Of a stretch of DNA of 64,000 bases, positions 45,481 to 57,950 are shown piece after piece (within the stretch, counting starts at the first letter, position 1; every line of letters starts with the position of its first letter). Position numbers and translations under genes: made by a program. This DNA comes from Prunus persica (lineage: Eukaryota; Streptophyta; Magnoliopsida; Rosales; Rosaceae), in contig NC_034014.1 of the NCBI RefSeq assembly GCF_000346465.2, forward strand, positions 15,162,630 to 15,226,629. The letters run 5' to 3'. The notes beneath the pieces are model-generated. The model saw only the letters and a program-made list of their open reading frames with translations. It ran no database searches and was not told the DNA's origin.

Positions 45481-46021
45481 CTCTTTTTGTCTTTTTGACG
45501 TTTCAATTGTCGTGGGCGTTTGCTTTCCGTCGTCTTATTCATCTGGCTGTCTCTGTTTTTCCACGACCCCGTGACGCAGCGTGGCAATCGGGGGTAAAGT
45601 ACGCTTAAACACTCGTCGAAACCCCGCAAAGGAATCAAAATACGAAAATGACAAAGTTTCCCAAAACTGAATTTCGCCCCAGCAAACGGCGTCGGATGCC
45701 CGAAAAAGCCCGTCGGTCATGGCAGCGCAATGAGTTTTACTCGTGACGCCGTTCTCTTCAAATCGACTGCTCGTGGGCCTAATTCTGAGGTCGGAGCCCA
45801 GATATGCGGTTTACCCGATACGCGCGTCGCTCCAGCTCCTCTTCAACTGCTTCCGACGTCACCCCGAGGAGCCCGTCTCCAATTAACTAGGTGCCGGAAA
45901 AGAGCGGGACCGACGCACTGCCGGAATTATCGGGGGGTTTTTTCGCGCTCAATTGTCGTTAGGTAGGCCATATGGCATGGCTCAAACGTGGCTTATATGC
46001 TTTTAGGCGTTGTAAGCTAAC

Positions 46022-46140
46022 GGATGCGATCATACCAACTCACATGCACCGGATCCCATCAGAACTCCGAAGTTAAGCGAGTTTGGGCGAGAGTAGTACT
46101 AGGATGGGTGACCTCCTGGGAAGTCCTCGTGTTGCATCCC
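46022..46140 (+). rRNA. 5S rRNA copy 13
   Basis: Consensus sequence; followed by the short spacer form. Confidence 0.95.
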
Positions 46141-46642
46141 CTCTTTTTGTCTTTTTGACGTTTCAATTGTCGTGGGCGTTTGCTTTCCGTCGTCTTATTC
46201 ATCTGGCTGTCTCTGTTTTTCCACGACCCCGTGACGCAGCGTGGCAATCGGGGGTAAAGTACGCTTAAACACTCGTCGAAACCCCGCAAAGGAATCAAAA
46301 TACGAAAATGACAAAGTTTCCCAAAACTGAATTTCGCCCCAGCAAACGGCGTCGGATGCCCGAAAAAGCCCGTCGGTCATGGCAGCGCAATGAGTGGGCC
46401 TAATTCTGAGGTCGGAGCCCAGATATGCGGTTTACCCGATACGCGCGTCGCTCCAGCTCCTCTTCAACTGCTTCCGACGTCACCCCGAGGAGCCCGTCTC
46501 CAATTAACTAGGTGCCGGAAAAGAGCGGGACCGACGCACTGCCGGAATTATCGGGGGGTTTTTTCGCGCTCAATTGTCGTTAGGTAGGCCATATGGCATG
46601 GCTCAAACGTGGCTTATATGCTTTTAGGCGTTGTAAGCTAAC

Positions 46643-46761
46643 GGATGCGATCATACCAACTCACATGCACCGGATCCCATCAGAACTCCGAAGTTAAGCG
46701 AGTTTGGGCGAGAGTAGTACTAGGATGGGTGACCTCCTGGGAAGTCCTCGTGTTGCATCCC
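46643..46761 (+). rRNA. 5S rRNA copy 14
   Basis: Consensus sequence. Confidence 0.95.
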
Positions 46762-47302
46762 CTCTTTTTGTCTTTTTGACGTTTCAATTGTCGTGGGCGT
46801 TTGCTTTCCGTCGTCTTATTCATCTGGCTGTCTCTGTTTTTCCACGACCCCGTGACGCAGCGTGGCAATCGGGGGTAAAGTACGCTTAAACACTCGTCGA
46901 AACCCCGCAAAGGAATCAAAATACGAAAATGACAAAGTTTTCCAAAACTGAATTTCGCCCCAGCAAACGGCGTCGGATGCCCGAAAAAGCCCGTCGGTCA
47001 TGGCAGCGCAATGAGTTTTACTCGTGACGCCGTTCTCTTCAAATCGACTGCTCGCGGGCCTAATTCTGAGGTCGGAGCCCAGATATGCGGTTTACCCGAT
47101 ACGCGCGTCGCTCCAGCTCCTCTTCAACTGCTTCCGACGTCACCCCGAGGAGCCCGTCTCCAATTAACTAGGTGCCGGAAAAGAGCGGGACCGACGCACT
47201 GCCGGAATTATCGGGGGGTTTTTTCGCGCTCAATTGTCGTTAGGTAGGCCATATGGCATGGCTCAAACGTGGCTTATATGCTTTTAGGCGTTGTAAGCTA
47301 AC

Positions 47303-47421
47303 GGATGCGATCATACCAACTCACATGCACCGGATCCCATCAGAACTCCGAAGTTGAGCGAGTTTGGGCGAGAGTAGTACTAGGATGGGTGACCTCCTGG
47401 GAAGTCCTCGTGTTGCATCCC
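47303..47421 (+). rRNA. 5S rRNA copy 15 (A54G variant)
   Basis: GTTGAGC in place of GTTAAGC, within box A. Confidence 0.94.
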
Positions 47422-47963
47422 CTCTTTTTGTCTTTTTGACGTTTCAATTGTCGTGGGCGTTTGCTTTCTGTCGTCTTATTCATCTGGCTGTCTCTGTTTT
47501 TCCACGACCCCGTGACGCAGCGTGGCAATCGGGGGTAAAGTACGCTTAAACACTCGTCGAAACCCCGCAAAGGAATCAAAATACGAAAATGACAAAGTTT
47601 CCCAAAACTGAATTTCGCCCCAGCAAACGGCGTCGGATGCCCGAAAAAGCCCGTCGGTCATGGCAGCGCAATGAGTTTTACTCGTGACGCCGTTCTCTTC
47701 AAATCGACTGCTCGTGGGCCTAATTCTGAGGTCGGAGCCCAGATATGCGGTTTACCCGATACGCGCGTCGCTCCAGCTCCTCTTCAACTGCTTCCGACGT
47801 CACCCCGAGGAGCCCGTCTCCAATTAACTAGGTGCCGGAAAAGAGCGGGACCGACGCACTGCCGGAATTATCGGGGGGTTTTTTCGCGCTCAATTGTCGT
47901 TAGGTAGGCCATATGGCATGGCTCAAAACGTGGCTTATATGCTTTTAGGCGTTGTAAGCTAAC

Positions 47964-48082
47964 GGATGCGATCATACCAAATCACATGCACCGGATCCCA
48001 TCAGAACTCCGAAGTTAAGCGAGTTTGGGCGAGAGTAGTACTAGGATGGGTGACCTCCTGGGAAGTCCTCGTGTTGCATCCC
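47964..48082 (+). rRNA. 5S rRNA copy 16 (C18A)
   Basis: CCAAATCAC in place of CCAACTCAC breaks the 18-60 pair of helix II; the rest is consensus. Confidence 0.93.
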
Positions 48083-48623
48083 CTCTTTTTGCCTTTTTGA
48101 CGTTTCAATTGTCGTGGGCGTTTGCTTTCCGTCGTCTTATTCATCTGGCTGTCTCTGTTTTTCCACGACCCCGTGACGCAGCGTGGCAATCGGGGGTAAA
48201 GTACGCTTAAACACTCGTCGAAACCCCGCAAAGGAATCAAAATACGAAAATGACAAAGTTTCCCAAAACTGAATTTCGCCCCAGCAAACGGCGTCGGATG
48301 CCCGAAAAAGCCCGTCGGTCATGGCAGCGCAATGAGTTTTACTCGTGACGCCGTTCTCTTCAAATCGACTGCTCGTGGGCCTAATTCTGAGGTCGGAGCC
48401 CAGATATGCGGTTTACCCGATACGCGCGTCGCTCCAGCTCCTCTTCAACTGCTTCCGACGTCACCCCGAGGAGCCCGTCTCCAATTAACTAGGTGCCGGA
48501 AAAGAGCGGGACCGACGCACTGCCGGAATTATCGGGGGGTTTTTTCGCGCTCAATTGTCGTTAGGTAGGCCATATGGCATGGCTCAAACGTGGCTTATAT
48601 GCTTTTAGGCGTTGTAAGCTAAC

Positions 48624-48742
48624 GGATGCGATCATACCAACTCACATGCACCGGATCCCATCAGAACTCCGAAGTTGAGCGAGTTTGGGCGAGAGTAGTA
48701 CTAGGATGGGTGACCTCCTGGGAAGTCCTCGTGTTGCATCCC
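48624..48742 (+). rRNA. 5S rRNA copy 17 (A54G variant)
   Basis: Second copy with GTTGAGC in box A. Confidence 0.94.
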
Positions 48743-49283
48743 CTCTTTTTGTCTTTTTGACGTTTCAATTGTCGTGGGCGTTTGCTTTCCGTCGTCTTAT
48801 TCATCTGGCTGTCTCTGTTTTTCCACGACCCCGTGACGCAGCGTGGCAATCGGGGGTAAAGTACGCTTAAACACTCGTCGAAACCCCGCAAAGGAATCAA
48901 AATACGAAAATGACAAAGTTTCCCAAAACTGAATTTCGCCCCAGCAAACGGCGTCGGATGCCCGAAAAAGCCCGTCGGTCATGGCAGTGCAATGAGTTTT
49001 GCTCGTGACGCCGTTCTCTTCAAATCGACTGCTCGCGGGCCTAATTCTGAGGTCGGAGCCCAGATATGCGGTTTACCCGATACGCGCGTCGCTCCAGCTC
49101 CTCTTCAACTGCTTCCGACGTCACCCCGAGGAGCCCGTCTCCAATTAACTAGGTGCCGGAAAAGAGCGGGACCGACGCACTGCCGGAATTATCGGGGGGT
49201 TTTTTCGCGCTCAATTGTCGTTAGGTAGGCCATATGGCATGGCTCAAACGTGGCTTATATGCTTTTAGGCGTTGTAAGCTAAC

Positions 49284-49402
49284 GGATGCGATCATACCAA
49301 CTCACATGCACCGGATCCCATCAGAACTCCGAAGTTAAGCGAGTTTGGGCGAGAGTAGTACTAGGATGGGTGACCTCCTGGGAAGTCCTCGTGTTGCATC
49401 CC
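49284..49402 (+). rRNA. 5S rRNA copy 18
   Basis: Consensus sequence. Confidence 0.95.
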
Positions 49403-49943
49403 CTCTTTTTGTCTTTTTGACGTTTCAATTGTCGTGGGCGTTTGCTTTCCGTCGTCTTATTCATCTGGCTGTCTCTGTTTTTCCACGACCCCGTGACGCA
49501 GCGTGGCAATCGGGGGTAAAGTACGCTTAAACACTCGTCGAAAGCCCGCAAAGGAATCAAAATACGAAAATGACAAAGTTTCCCAAAACTGAATTTCGCC
49601 CCAGCAAACGGCGTCGGATGCCCGAAAAAGCCCGTCGGTCATGGCAGCGCAATGAGTTTTACTCGTGACGCCGTTCTCTTCAAATCGACTGCTCGTGGGC
49701 CTAATTCTGAGGTCGGAGCCCAGATATGCGGTTTACCCGATACGCGCGTCGCTCCAGCTCCTCTTCAACTGCTTCCGACGTCACCCCGAGGAGCCCGTCT
49801 CCAATTAACTAGGTGCCGGAAAAGAGCGGGACCGACGCACTGCCGGAATTATCGGGGGGTTTTTTCGCGCTCAATTGTCGTTAGGTAGGCCATATGGCAT
49901 GGCTCAAACGTGGCTTATATGCTTTTAGGCGTTGTAAGCTAAC

Positions 49944-50062
49944 GGATGCGATCATACCAACTCACATGCACCGGATCCCATCAGAACTCCGAAGTTAAGC
50001 GAGTTTGGGCGAGAGTAGTACTAGGATGGGTGACCTCCTGGGAAGTCCTCGTGTTGCATCCC
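49944..50062 (+). rRNA. 5S rRNA copy 19
   Basis: Consensus sequence. Confidence 0.95.
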
Positions 50063-50603
50063 CTCTTTTTGTCTTTTTGACGTTTCAATTGTCGTGGGCG
50101 TTTGCTTTCCGTCGTCTTATTCATCTGGCTGTCTCTGTTTTTCCACGACCCCGTGACGCAGCGTGGCAATCGGGGGTAAAGTACGCTTAAACACTCGTCG
50201 AAAGCCCGCAAAGGAATCAAAATACGAAAATGACAAAGTTTCCCAAAACTGAATTTCGCCCCAGCAAACGGCGTCGGATGCCCGAAAAAGCCCGTCGGTC
50301 ATGGCAGCGCGATGAGTTTTACTCGTGACGCCGTTCTCTTCAAATCGACTGCTCGCGGGCCTAATTCTGAGGTCGGAGCCCAGATATGCGGTTTACCCGA
50401 TACGCGCGTCGCTCCAGCTCCTCTTCAACTGCTTCCGACGTCACCCCGAGGAGCCCGTCTCCAATTAACTAGGTGCCGGAAAAGAGCGGGACCGACGCAC
50501 TGCCGGAATTATCGGGGGGTTTTTTCGCGCTCAATTGTCGTTAGGTAGGCCATATGGCATGGCTCAAACGTGGCTTATATGCTTTTAGGCGTTGTAAGCT
50601 AAC

Positions 50604-50722
50604 GGATGCGATCATACCAACTCACATGCACCGGATCCCATCAGAACTCCGAAGTTAAGCGAGTTTGGGCGAGAGTAGTACTAGGATGGGTGACCTCCTG
50701 GGAAGTCCTCGTGTTGCATCCC
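50604..50722 (+). rRNA. 5S rRNA copy 20
   Basis: Consensus sequence; followed by the third short spacer. Confidence 0.95.
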
Positions 50723-51224
50723 CTCTTTTTGTCTTTTTGACGTTTCAATTGTCGTGGGCGTTTGCTTTCCGTCGTCTTATTCATCTGGCTGTCTCTGTTT
50801 TTCCACGACCCCGTGACGCAGCGTGGCAATCGGGGGTAAAGTACGCTTAAACACTCGTCGAAACCCCGCAAAGGAATCAAAATACGAAAATGACAAAGTT
50901 TCCCAAAACTGAATTTCGCCCCAGCAAACGGCGTCGGATGCCCGAAAAAGCCCGTCGGTCATGGCAGCGCAATGAGTGGGCCTAATTCTGAGGTCGGAGC
51001 CCAGATATGCGGTTTACCCGATACGCGCGTCGCTCCAGCTCCTCTTCAACTGCTTCCGACGTCACCCCGAGGAGCCCGTCTCCAATTAACTAGGTGCCGG
51101 AAAAGAGCGGGACCGACGCACTGCCGGAATTATCGGGGGGTTTTTTCGCGCTCAATTGTCGTTAGGTAGGCCATATGGCATGGCTCAAACGTGGCTTATA
51201 TGCTTTTAGGCGTTGTAAGCTAAC

Positions 51225-51343
51225 GGATGCGATCATACCAACTCACATGCACCGGATCCCATCAGAACTCCGAAGTTAAGCGAGTTTGGGCGAGAGTAGT
51301 ACTAGGATGGGTGACCTCCTGGGAAGTCCTCGTGTTGCATCCC
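51225..51343 (+). rRNA. 5S rRNA copy 21
   Basis: Consensus gene; the downstream spacer has a cluster of single-base insertions (51810-51890). Confidence 0.95.
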
Positions 51344-51888
51344 CTCTTTTTGTCTTTTTGACGTTTCAATTGTCGTGGGCGTTTGCTTTCCGTCGTCTTA
51401 TTCATCTGGCTGTCTCTGTTTTTCCACGACCCCGTGACGCAGCGTGGCAATCGGGGGTAAAGTACGCTTAAACACTCGTCGAAACCCCGCAAAGGAATCA
51501 AAATACGAAAATGACAAAGTTTCCCAAAACTGAATTTCGCCCCAGCAAACGGCGTCGGATGCCCGAAAAAGCCCGTCGGTCATGGCAGCGCAATGAGTTT
51601 TGCTCGTGACGCCGTTCTCTTCAAATCGACTGCTCGCGGGCCTAATTCTGAGGTCGGAGCCCAGATATGCGGTTTACCCGATACGCGCGTCGCTCCAGCT
51701 CCTCTTCAACTGCTTCCGACGTCACCCCGAGGAGCCCGTCTCCAATTAACTAGGTGCCGGAAAAGAGCGGGACCGACGCACTGCCCGAATTATCGGGGGG
51801 TTTTTTCGCGCTCATTAGTCGTTAGGGTAGGCCATATGGCATGGCTCAAACGTGGCTTATATGCTTTTAGGGCGTTGTAAAGCTAACC

Positions 51889-52007
51889 GGATGCGATCAT
51901 ACCAACTCACATGCACCGGATCCCATCAGAACTCCGAAGTTAAGCGAGTTTGGGCGAGAGTAGTACTAGGATGGGTGACCTCCTGGGAAGTCCTCGTGTT
52001 GCATCCC
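51889..52007 (+). rRNA. 5S rRNA copy 22
   Basis: Consensus gene, but the upstream flank has extra bases (TAGGGCGTTGTAAAGC) that push the TATA-like element two to three bases further away. Confidence 0.94.
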
Positions 52008-52548
52008 CTCTTTTTGTCTTTTTGACGTTTCAATTGTCGTGGGCGTTTGCTTTCCGTCGTCTTATTCATCTGGCTGTCTCTGTTTTTCCACGACCCCGTG
52101 ACGCAGCGTGGCAATCGGGGGTAAAGTACGCTTAAACACTCGTCGAAACCCCGCAAAGGAATCAAAATACGAAAATGACAAAGTTTCCCAAAACTGAATT
52201 TCGCCCCAGCAAACGGCGTCGGATGCCCGAAAAAGCCCGTCGGTCATGGCAGCGCAATGAGTTTTGCTCGTGACGCCGTTCTCTTCAAATCGACTGCTCG
52301 CGGGCCTAATTCTGAGGTCGGAGCCCAGATATGCGGTTTACCCGATACGCGCGTCGCTCCAGCTCCTCTTCAACTGCTTCCGACGTCACCCCGAGGAGCC
52401 CGTCTCCAATTAACTAGGTGCCGGAAAAGAGCGGGACCGACGCACTGCCGGAATTATCGGGGGGTTTTTTCGCGCTCAATTGTCGTTAGGTAGGCCATAT
52501 GGCATGGCTCAAACGTGGCTTATATGCTTTTAGGCGTTGTAAGCTAAC

Positions 52549-52667
52549 GGATGCGATCATACCAACTCACATGCACCGGATCCCATCAGAACTCCGAAGT
52601 TGAGCGAGTTTGGGCGAGAGTAGTACTAGGATGGGTGACCTCCTGGGAAGTCCTCGTGTTGCATCCC
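52549..52667 (+). rRNA. 5S rRNA copy 23 (A54G variant)
   Basis: Third copy with GTTGAGC. Confidence 0.94.
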
Positions 52668-53208
52668 CTCTTTTTGTCTTTTTGACGTTTCAATTGTCGT
52701 GGGCGTTTGCTTTCCGTCGTCTTATTCATCTGGCTGTCTCTGTTTTTCCACGACCCCGTGACGCAGCGTGGCAATCGGGGGTAAAGTACGCTTAAACACT
52801 CGTCGAAAGCCCGCAAAGGAATCAAAATACGAAAATGACAAAGTTTCCCAAAACTGAATTTCGCCCCAGCAAACGGCGTCGGATGCCCGAAAAAGCCCGT
52901 CGGTCATGGCAGCGCAATGAGTTTTGCTCGTGACGCCGTTCTCTTCAAATTGACTGCTCGCGGGCCTAATTCTGAGGTCGGAGCCCAGATATGCGGTTTA
53001 CCCGATACGCGCGTCGCTCCAGCTCCTCTTCAACTGCTTCCGACGTCACCCCGAGGAGCCCGTCTCCAATTAACTAGGTGCCGGAAAAGAGCGGGACCGA
53101 CGCACTGCCGGAATTATCGGGGGGTTTTTTCGCGCTCAATTGTCGTTAGGTAGGCCATATGGCATGCCTCAAACGTGGCTTATATGCTTTTAGGCGTTGT
53201 AAGCTAAC

Positions 53209-53326
53209 GGATGCGATCATACCAACTCACATGCACCGGATCCCATCAGAACTCCGAAGTTAAGCGAGTTTGGGCGAGAGTAGTACTAGGATGGGGACCT
53301 CCTGGGAAGTCCTCGTGTTGCATCCC
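53209..53326 (+). rRNA. 5S rRNA copy 24 (1-base deletion)
   Basis: 118 bp; GGGTGACC is GGGGACC, a deletion in box C. The following spacer also has several one-base losses, so either a decaying unit or sequencing error. Confidence 0.88.
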
Positions 53327-53864
53327 CTCCTTTTGTCTTTTTGACGTTTCAATAGTCGTGGGCGTTTGCTTTCCGTCGTCTTATCATCTGGCTGTCTCTG
53401 TTTTCCACGACCCCGTGACGCAGCGTGGCAATCGGGGTAAAGTACGCTTAAACACTCGTCGAAACCCCGCAAAGGAATCAAAATACGAAAATGACAAAGT
53501 TTCCCAAAACTGAATTTCGCCCCAGCAAACGGCGTCGGATGCCCGAAAAAGCCCGTCGGTCATGGCAGCGCAATGAGTTTTACTCGTGACGCCGTTCTCT
53601 TCAAATCGACTGCTCGCGGGCCTAATTCTGAGGTCGGAGCCCAGATATGCGGTTCACCCGATACGCGCGTCGCTCCAGCTCCTCTTCAACTGCTTCCGAC
53701 GTCACCCCGAGGAGCCCGTCTCCAATTAACTAGGTGCCGGAAAAGAGCGGGACCGACGCACTGCCGGAATTATCGGGGGGTTTTTTCGCGCTCAATTGTC
53801 GTTAGGTAGGCCATATGGCATGGCTCAAACGTGGCTTATATGCTTTTAGGCGTTGTAAGCTAAC

Positions 53865-53983
53865 GGATGCGATCATACCAACTCACATGCACCGGATCCC
53901 ATCAGAACTCCGAAGTTAAGCGAGTTTGGGCGAGAGTAGTACTAGGATGGGTGACCTCCTGGGAAGTCCTCGTGTTGCATCCC
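53865..53983 (+). rRNA. 5S rRNA copy 25
   Basis: Consensus sequence. Confidence 0.95.
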
Positions 53984-54524
53984 CTCTTTTTGTCTTTTTG
54001 ACGTTTCAATTGTCGTGGGCGTTTGCTTTCCGTCGTCTTATTCATCTGGCTGTCTCTGTTTTTCCACGACCCCGTGACGCAGCGTGGCAATCGGGGGTAA
54101 AGTACGCTTAAACACTCGTCGAAACCCCGCAAAGGAATCAAAATACGAAAATGACAAAGTTTCCCAAAACTGAATTTCGCCCCAGCAAACGGCGTCGGAT
54201 GCCCGAAAAAGCCCGTCGGTCATGGCAGCGCAATGAGTTTTACTCGTGACGCCGTTCTCTTCAAATCGACTGCTCGTGGGCCTAATTCTGAGGTCGGAGC
54301 CCAGATATGCGGTTTACCCGATACGCGCGTCGCTCCAGCTCCTCTTCAACTGCTTCCGACGTCACCCCGAGGAGCCCGTCTCCAATTAACTAGGTGCCGG
54401 AAAAGAGCGGGACCGACGCACTGCCGGAATTATCGGGGGGTTTTTTCGCGCTCAATTGTCGTTAGGTAGGCCATATGGCATGGCTCAAACGTGGCTTATA
54501 TGCTTTTAGGCGTTGTAAGCTAAC

Positions 54525-54643
54525 GGATGCGATCATACCAACTCACATGCACCGGATCCCATCAGAACTCCGAAGTTGAGCGAGTTTGGGCGAGAGTAGT
54601 ACTAGGATGGGTGACCTCCTGGGAAGTCCTCGTGTTGCATCCC
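54525..54643 (+). rRNA. 5S rRNA copy 26 (A54G variant)
   Basis: Fourth copy with GTTGAGC. Confidence 0.94.
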
Positions 54644-55149
54644 CTCTTTTTGTCTTTTTGACGTTTCAATTGTCGTGGGCGTTTGCTTTCCGTCGTCTTA
54701 TTCATCTTGCTGTCTCTGTTTTTCCACGACCCCGTGACGCAGCGTGGCAATCGGGGGTAAAGTACGCTTAAACACTCGTCGAAAGCCCGCAAAGGAATCA
54801 AAATACGAAAATGACAAAGTTTCCCAAAACTGAATTTCGCCCCAGCAAACGGCGTCGGATGCCCGGAAAAGCCCGTCGGTCATGGCAGCGCAATGAGTTT
54901 TACTCGTGACGCCGTTCTCTTCAAATCGACTGCTCGTGGGCCTAATTCTGAGGTCGGAGCCCAGATATGCGGTTTACCCGATACGCGCGTCGCTCCAGCT
55001 CCTCTTCAACTGCTTCCGACGTCACCCCGAGGAGCCCGTCTCCAATTAACTAGGTGCCGGAAAAGAGCGGGACCGACGCACTGCCGGAATTATCGGGGGG
55101 TTTTTTCGCGCTCAGTTGTCGTTAGGTAGGCCATATGGCATGGCTCAAA

Positions 55150-55183
55150 GGTGACCTCCTGGGAAGTCCTCGTGTTGCATCCC
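55150..55183 (+). pseudogene. 5S 3' fragment (34 bp), second
   Basis: Same CTCAAA|GGTGACC junction as at 45447; marks the right end of the homogenised core. Confidence 0.92.
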
Positions 55184-55715
55184 CTCTTTTTGTCTTTTTG
55201 ACGTTTCAATTGTCGTGGGCGTTTGCTTTCCGTCGTCTTATTCATCTGGCTGTCTCTGTTTTTCCACGACCCCGTGACGCAGCGTGGCAATCGGGGGTAA
55301 AGTACGCTTAAACACTCGTCGAAAGCCCGCAAAGGAATCAAAATACGAAAATGACAAAGTTTCCCAAAACTGAATTTCGCCCGGGGTCGGATGCCTGAAA
55401 AAGCCCGTCAGTCATGGCAGCGCAATGAGTTTTACTCGTGACGCCGTTCACTTCAAATCGACCACTCGTGGGCCTAATTCTGAGGTCGGAGCCCAGATAT
55501 GCGGTTTACCCGATACGCGTGTCGCTCCAGCTCCTCTTCAACTGCTTCCGACGTCATCGCGAGGAGCCCGTCTCCAATTAACTAGGTGCCGAAAATGAGC
55601 GGGACCGACGCACTGCCGGAATTATCGGGGGTTTTTTCGCGCTCAACTGTCGTTAGGTAGGCCATATGGCATGGCTCAAACGTGGCTTATATGCTTTTAG
55701 GCGTTGTAAGCTAAC

Positions 55716-55834
55716 GGATGCGATCATACCAACTCACATGCACCGGATCCCATCAGAACTCCGAAGTTAAGCGAGTTTGGGCGAGAGTAGTACTAGGATG
55801 GGTGACCTCCTGGGAATTCCTCATGTTGCATCCA
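55716..55834 (+). rRNA. 5S rRNA copy 27
   Basis: Full length; changes confined to the 3' part (GGGAATTCC, TCATG, final TCCA). Confidence 0.86.
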
Positions 55835-56375
55835 CTCTTTTTGTCTTTATGACGTTTTAGTTGTCGTGGGCGTTTGCCTTCCGTCGTCTTTATTCATCTG
55901 GCTGTCTCTGTTTTTTCACGACCCCGTGACGCAGCATGGCAATCGGGGGTAAAGTACGCTTAAACACTCCTAGAAAGCCCAAAAAGGAATCAAAGTACGA
56001 AAATGACAAAGTTTCCCAAAATTGAATTTCGCCCTAGCAAACGGTGTCAGATGCCCGAAAAAGCCCGTCCGTCATGGCGACGCGATGAGTTGTACTCGTG
56101 ACGCCGTTCTCTTCAAATCGACTGCTCGTGGGCCTAATTCTGAGGTCGGAGCCCAGATATGCGCTTTACCCGATATGCTCGTCGCTCCAGCTCCTCTTCA
56201 ACTGCTTCCTACGTCACCCCGAAGAGCCCGTCTCCAATTAACGAGGTGCTGGAAATGAGCAGGACCGAAGCACTGCCGGAATTATCGGGGGTTTTTTCGC
56301 GTTCAACTGTCGTTAGGTAGGCCATATGGCATGGCTCAAACGTGGCTTATATACTTTTAGGCGTTGTAAGCTAAC

Positions 56376-56494
56376 AGATGGGATCATACCAACTCACATG
56401 CACCGGATCCCATCAGAACTCCGAAGTTAAGCGAGTTTGGGCGAGAGTTGTACTCGGGTGGGTGACCTCCTGGGAATTCCTCGTGTTGCATCCA
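56376..56494 (+). rRNA. 5S rRNA copy 28 (degenerate)
   Basis: Starts AGATGGG, has TTGTACTCGGGTGGG in and before box C, and ends TCCA; probably inactive. Confidence 0.8.
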
Positions 56495-57033
56495 CTCTTT
56501 TTGTCTTTATGACGTTTTAGTTGTCGTGGGCGTTTGCCTTCCGTCGTCTTATTCATCTGGCTGTCTCTATTTTTCCACGACCCCGTGACGCAGCGTGGCA
56601 ATCGGGGGTAAAGTACGCTTAAACACTCCTAGAAAGCCCACAAAGGAATCAAAGCACGAAAATGACATAGTTTCCCAAAACTGAATTTCGCCCAAGCAAA
56701 CGGTGTCGGATGCCCGAAAAAGCCCGTCCGTCATGGCGATGCGATGAGTTGTACTCGTGACGCCGTTCTCTTCAAATCGACTGCCCGTGGGCCTAATTCT
56801 GAGGTTGGAGCCCAGATATGCGGTTTACCCGATACACGGGTCGCTCCGGCTCCTCTTCAACTGCTTCCGACGTCACCCCGAGGAGCCCGTCTCCAATTAA
56901 CTAGGTGCCGGAAATGAGCGGACCGACGCTCTGCCGGAATTATCGGGGGTTTTTTCCCGCTCAATTGTCGTTAGGTAGGCCATATGGCATGGCTCAAACG
57001 TGGCTTATATGCTTTTAGGCGTTGTAAGCTAAC

Positions 57034-57142
57034 GGATGCGATCATACCAACTCACATGCACCGAATCCCATCAGAACTCCGAAGTTAAGCGAGAGTAGTA
57101 CGAGGACGGGTGACCTCCTGGGAAGTCCTCGTGTTGCATCCC
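57034..57142 (+). pseudogene. 5S copy 29, 10-bp internal deletion
   Basis: GTTAAGCGAG is joined directly to AGTAGTAC, deleting helix II 3' strand bases and part of box A; further changes CGAGGACGGG. Confidence 0.88.
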
Positions 57143-57692
57143 CTCTTTTTGTCTTTTTGACGTTTCAATTGTCGTGGGCGTGTGCTTTCTATCGTCTTAT
57201 TCCTCTGGCTGTCTTTGTTTTTCCACGACCCCTTGACGCAGCGTGACAATCGGGGGTAAAGTACGCTTAAATACTCCTACAAAGCCTACAAAGGAATTAA
57301 AATAGGAAAGTTCCAAAGTTTCCCAAAACTAAATTTCGCCCTAGCAAACGGTGTCGGTGCCCGAAAAAGCCCGTAAGTCATGGCAACGCAATGAGTTTTA
57401 CTCGTGACGTCGTTCTCATCAAATCGGCTGTTCGTGGGCCTGATTCAAAGGTCGGAACCCAGATATGCGGTTTACTCGATTTGCCGTTGCACGCACGTCG
57501 CTCCAACTCCACTTCAATTGCTTCCGACGTCACCCCGAGATGCTCGTCTCGAATTAACCAGGTGTCGGAAAGGAGCGGGACCGACGCACGGCCGGAATTA
57601 TTGGGGGTTTTTTTCGTGTTCAATTGTCGTTTGGTAGGCCATATGGCATGGCTCAAACGTGGCTTATATACTTTTAGGCGTTGTAAGCTAAC

Positions 57693-57811
57693 GGATGCGA
57701 TCATACCAACTCATAAGCACTGGATCCCATCAGAACTTCGAAGTTAAGCGAGTTTGAGCGAGAGTAGTACTAGGATGGGTGACCTCCTGGGAAGTCCTCG
57801 TGTTGCGTCCC
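57693..57811 (+). rRNA. 5S rRNA copy 30
   Basis: Full length with about six substitutions, including TCATAAGCAC, TTTGAGCG and GCGTCC at the 3' end. Confidence 0.82.
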
Positions 57812-57819
57812 ATCCTTTT

Positions 57820-57950
57820 GTCTTTTTGACGTTTCGATTGTCGTGGGCGTTTGCTTTCCCTCGTCTTTGTCTTTTTGACGTTTCGATTGTCGTGGGCGTT
57901 TCTTTGTCTTTTTGACGTTTCAATTGTCGTGGGCGTTTGCTTTCCGTCGT
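57820..57950. repeat. Three-fold subrepeat in a 5S spacer
   Basis: GTCTTTTTGACGTTTC followed by ATTGTCGTGGGCGTTT occurs three times in a row here but once in every other unit. It explains why this unit is about 130 bp longer than normal and multiplies the terminator-like T-run. Confidence 0.92.

Noticed and set aside
41267..55341. Dozens of near-identical 61-79-codon open frames on both strands
   Set aside because: They repeat with the 5S period, overlap 5S genes and spacers on both strands, and have no protein-family features.
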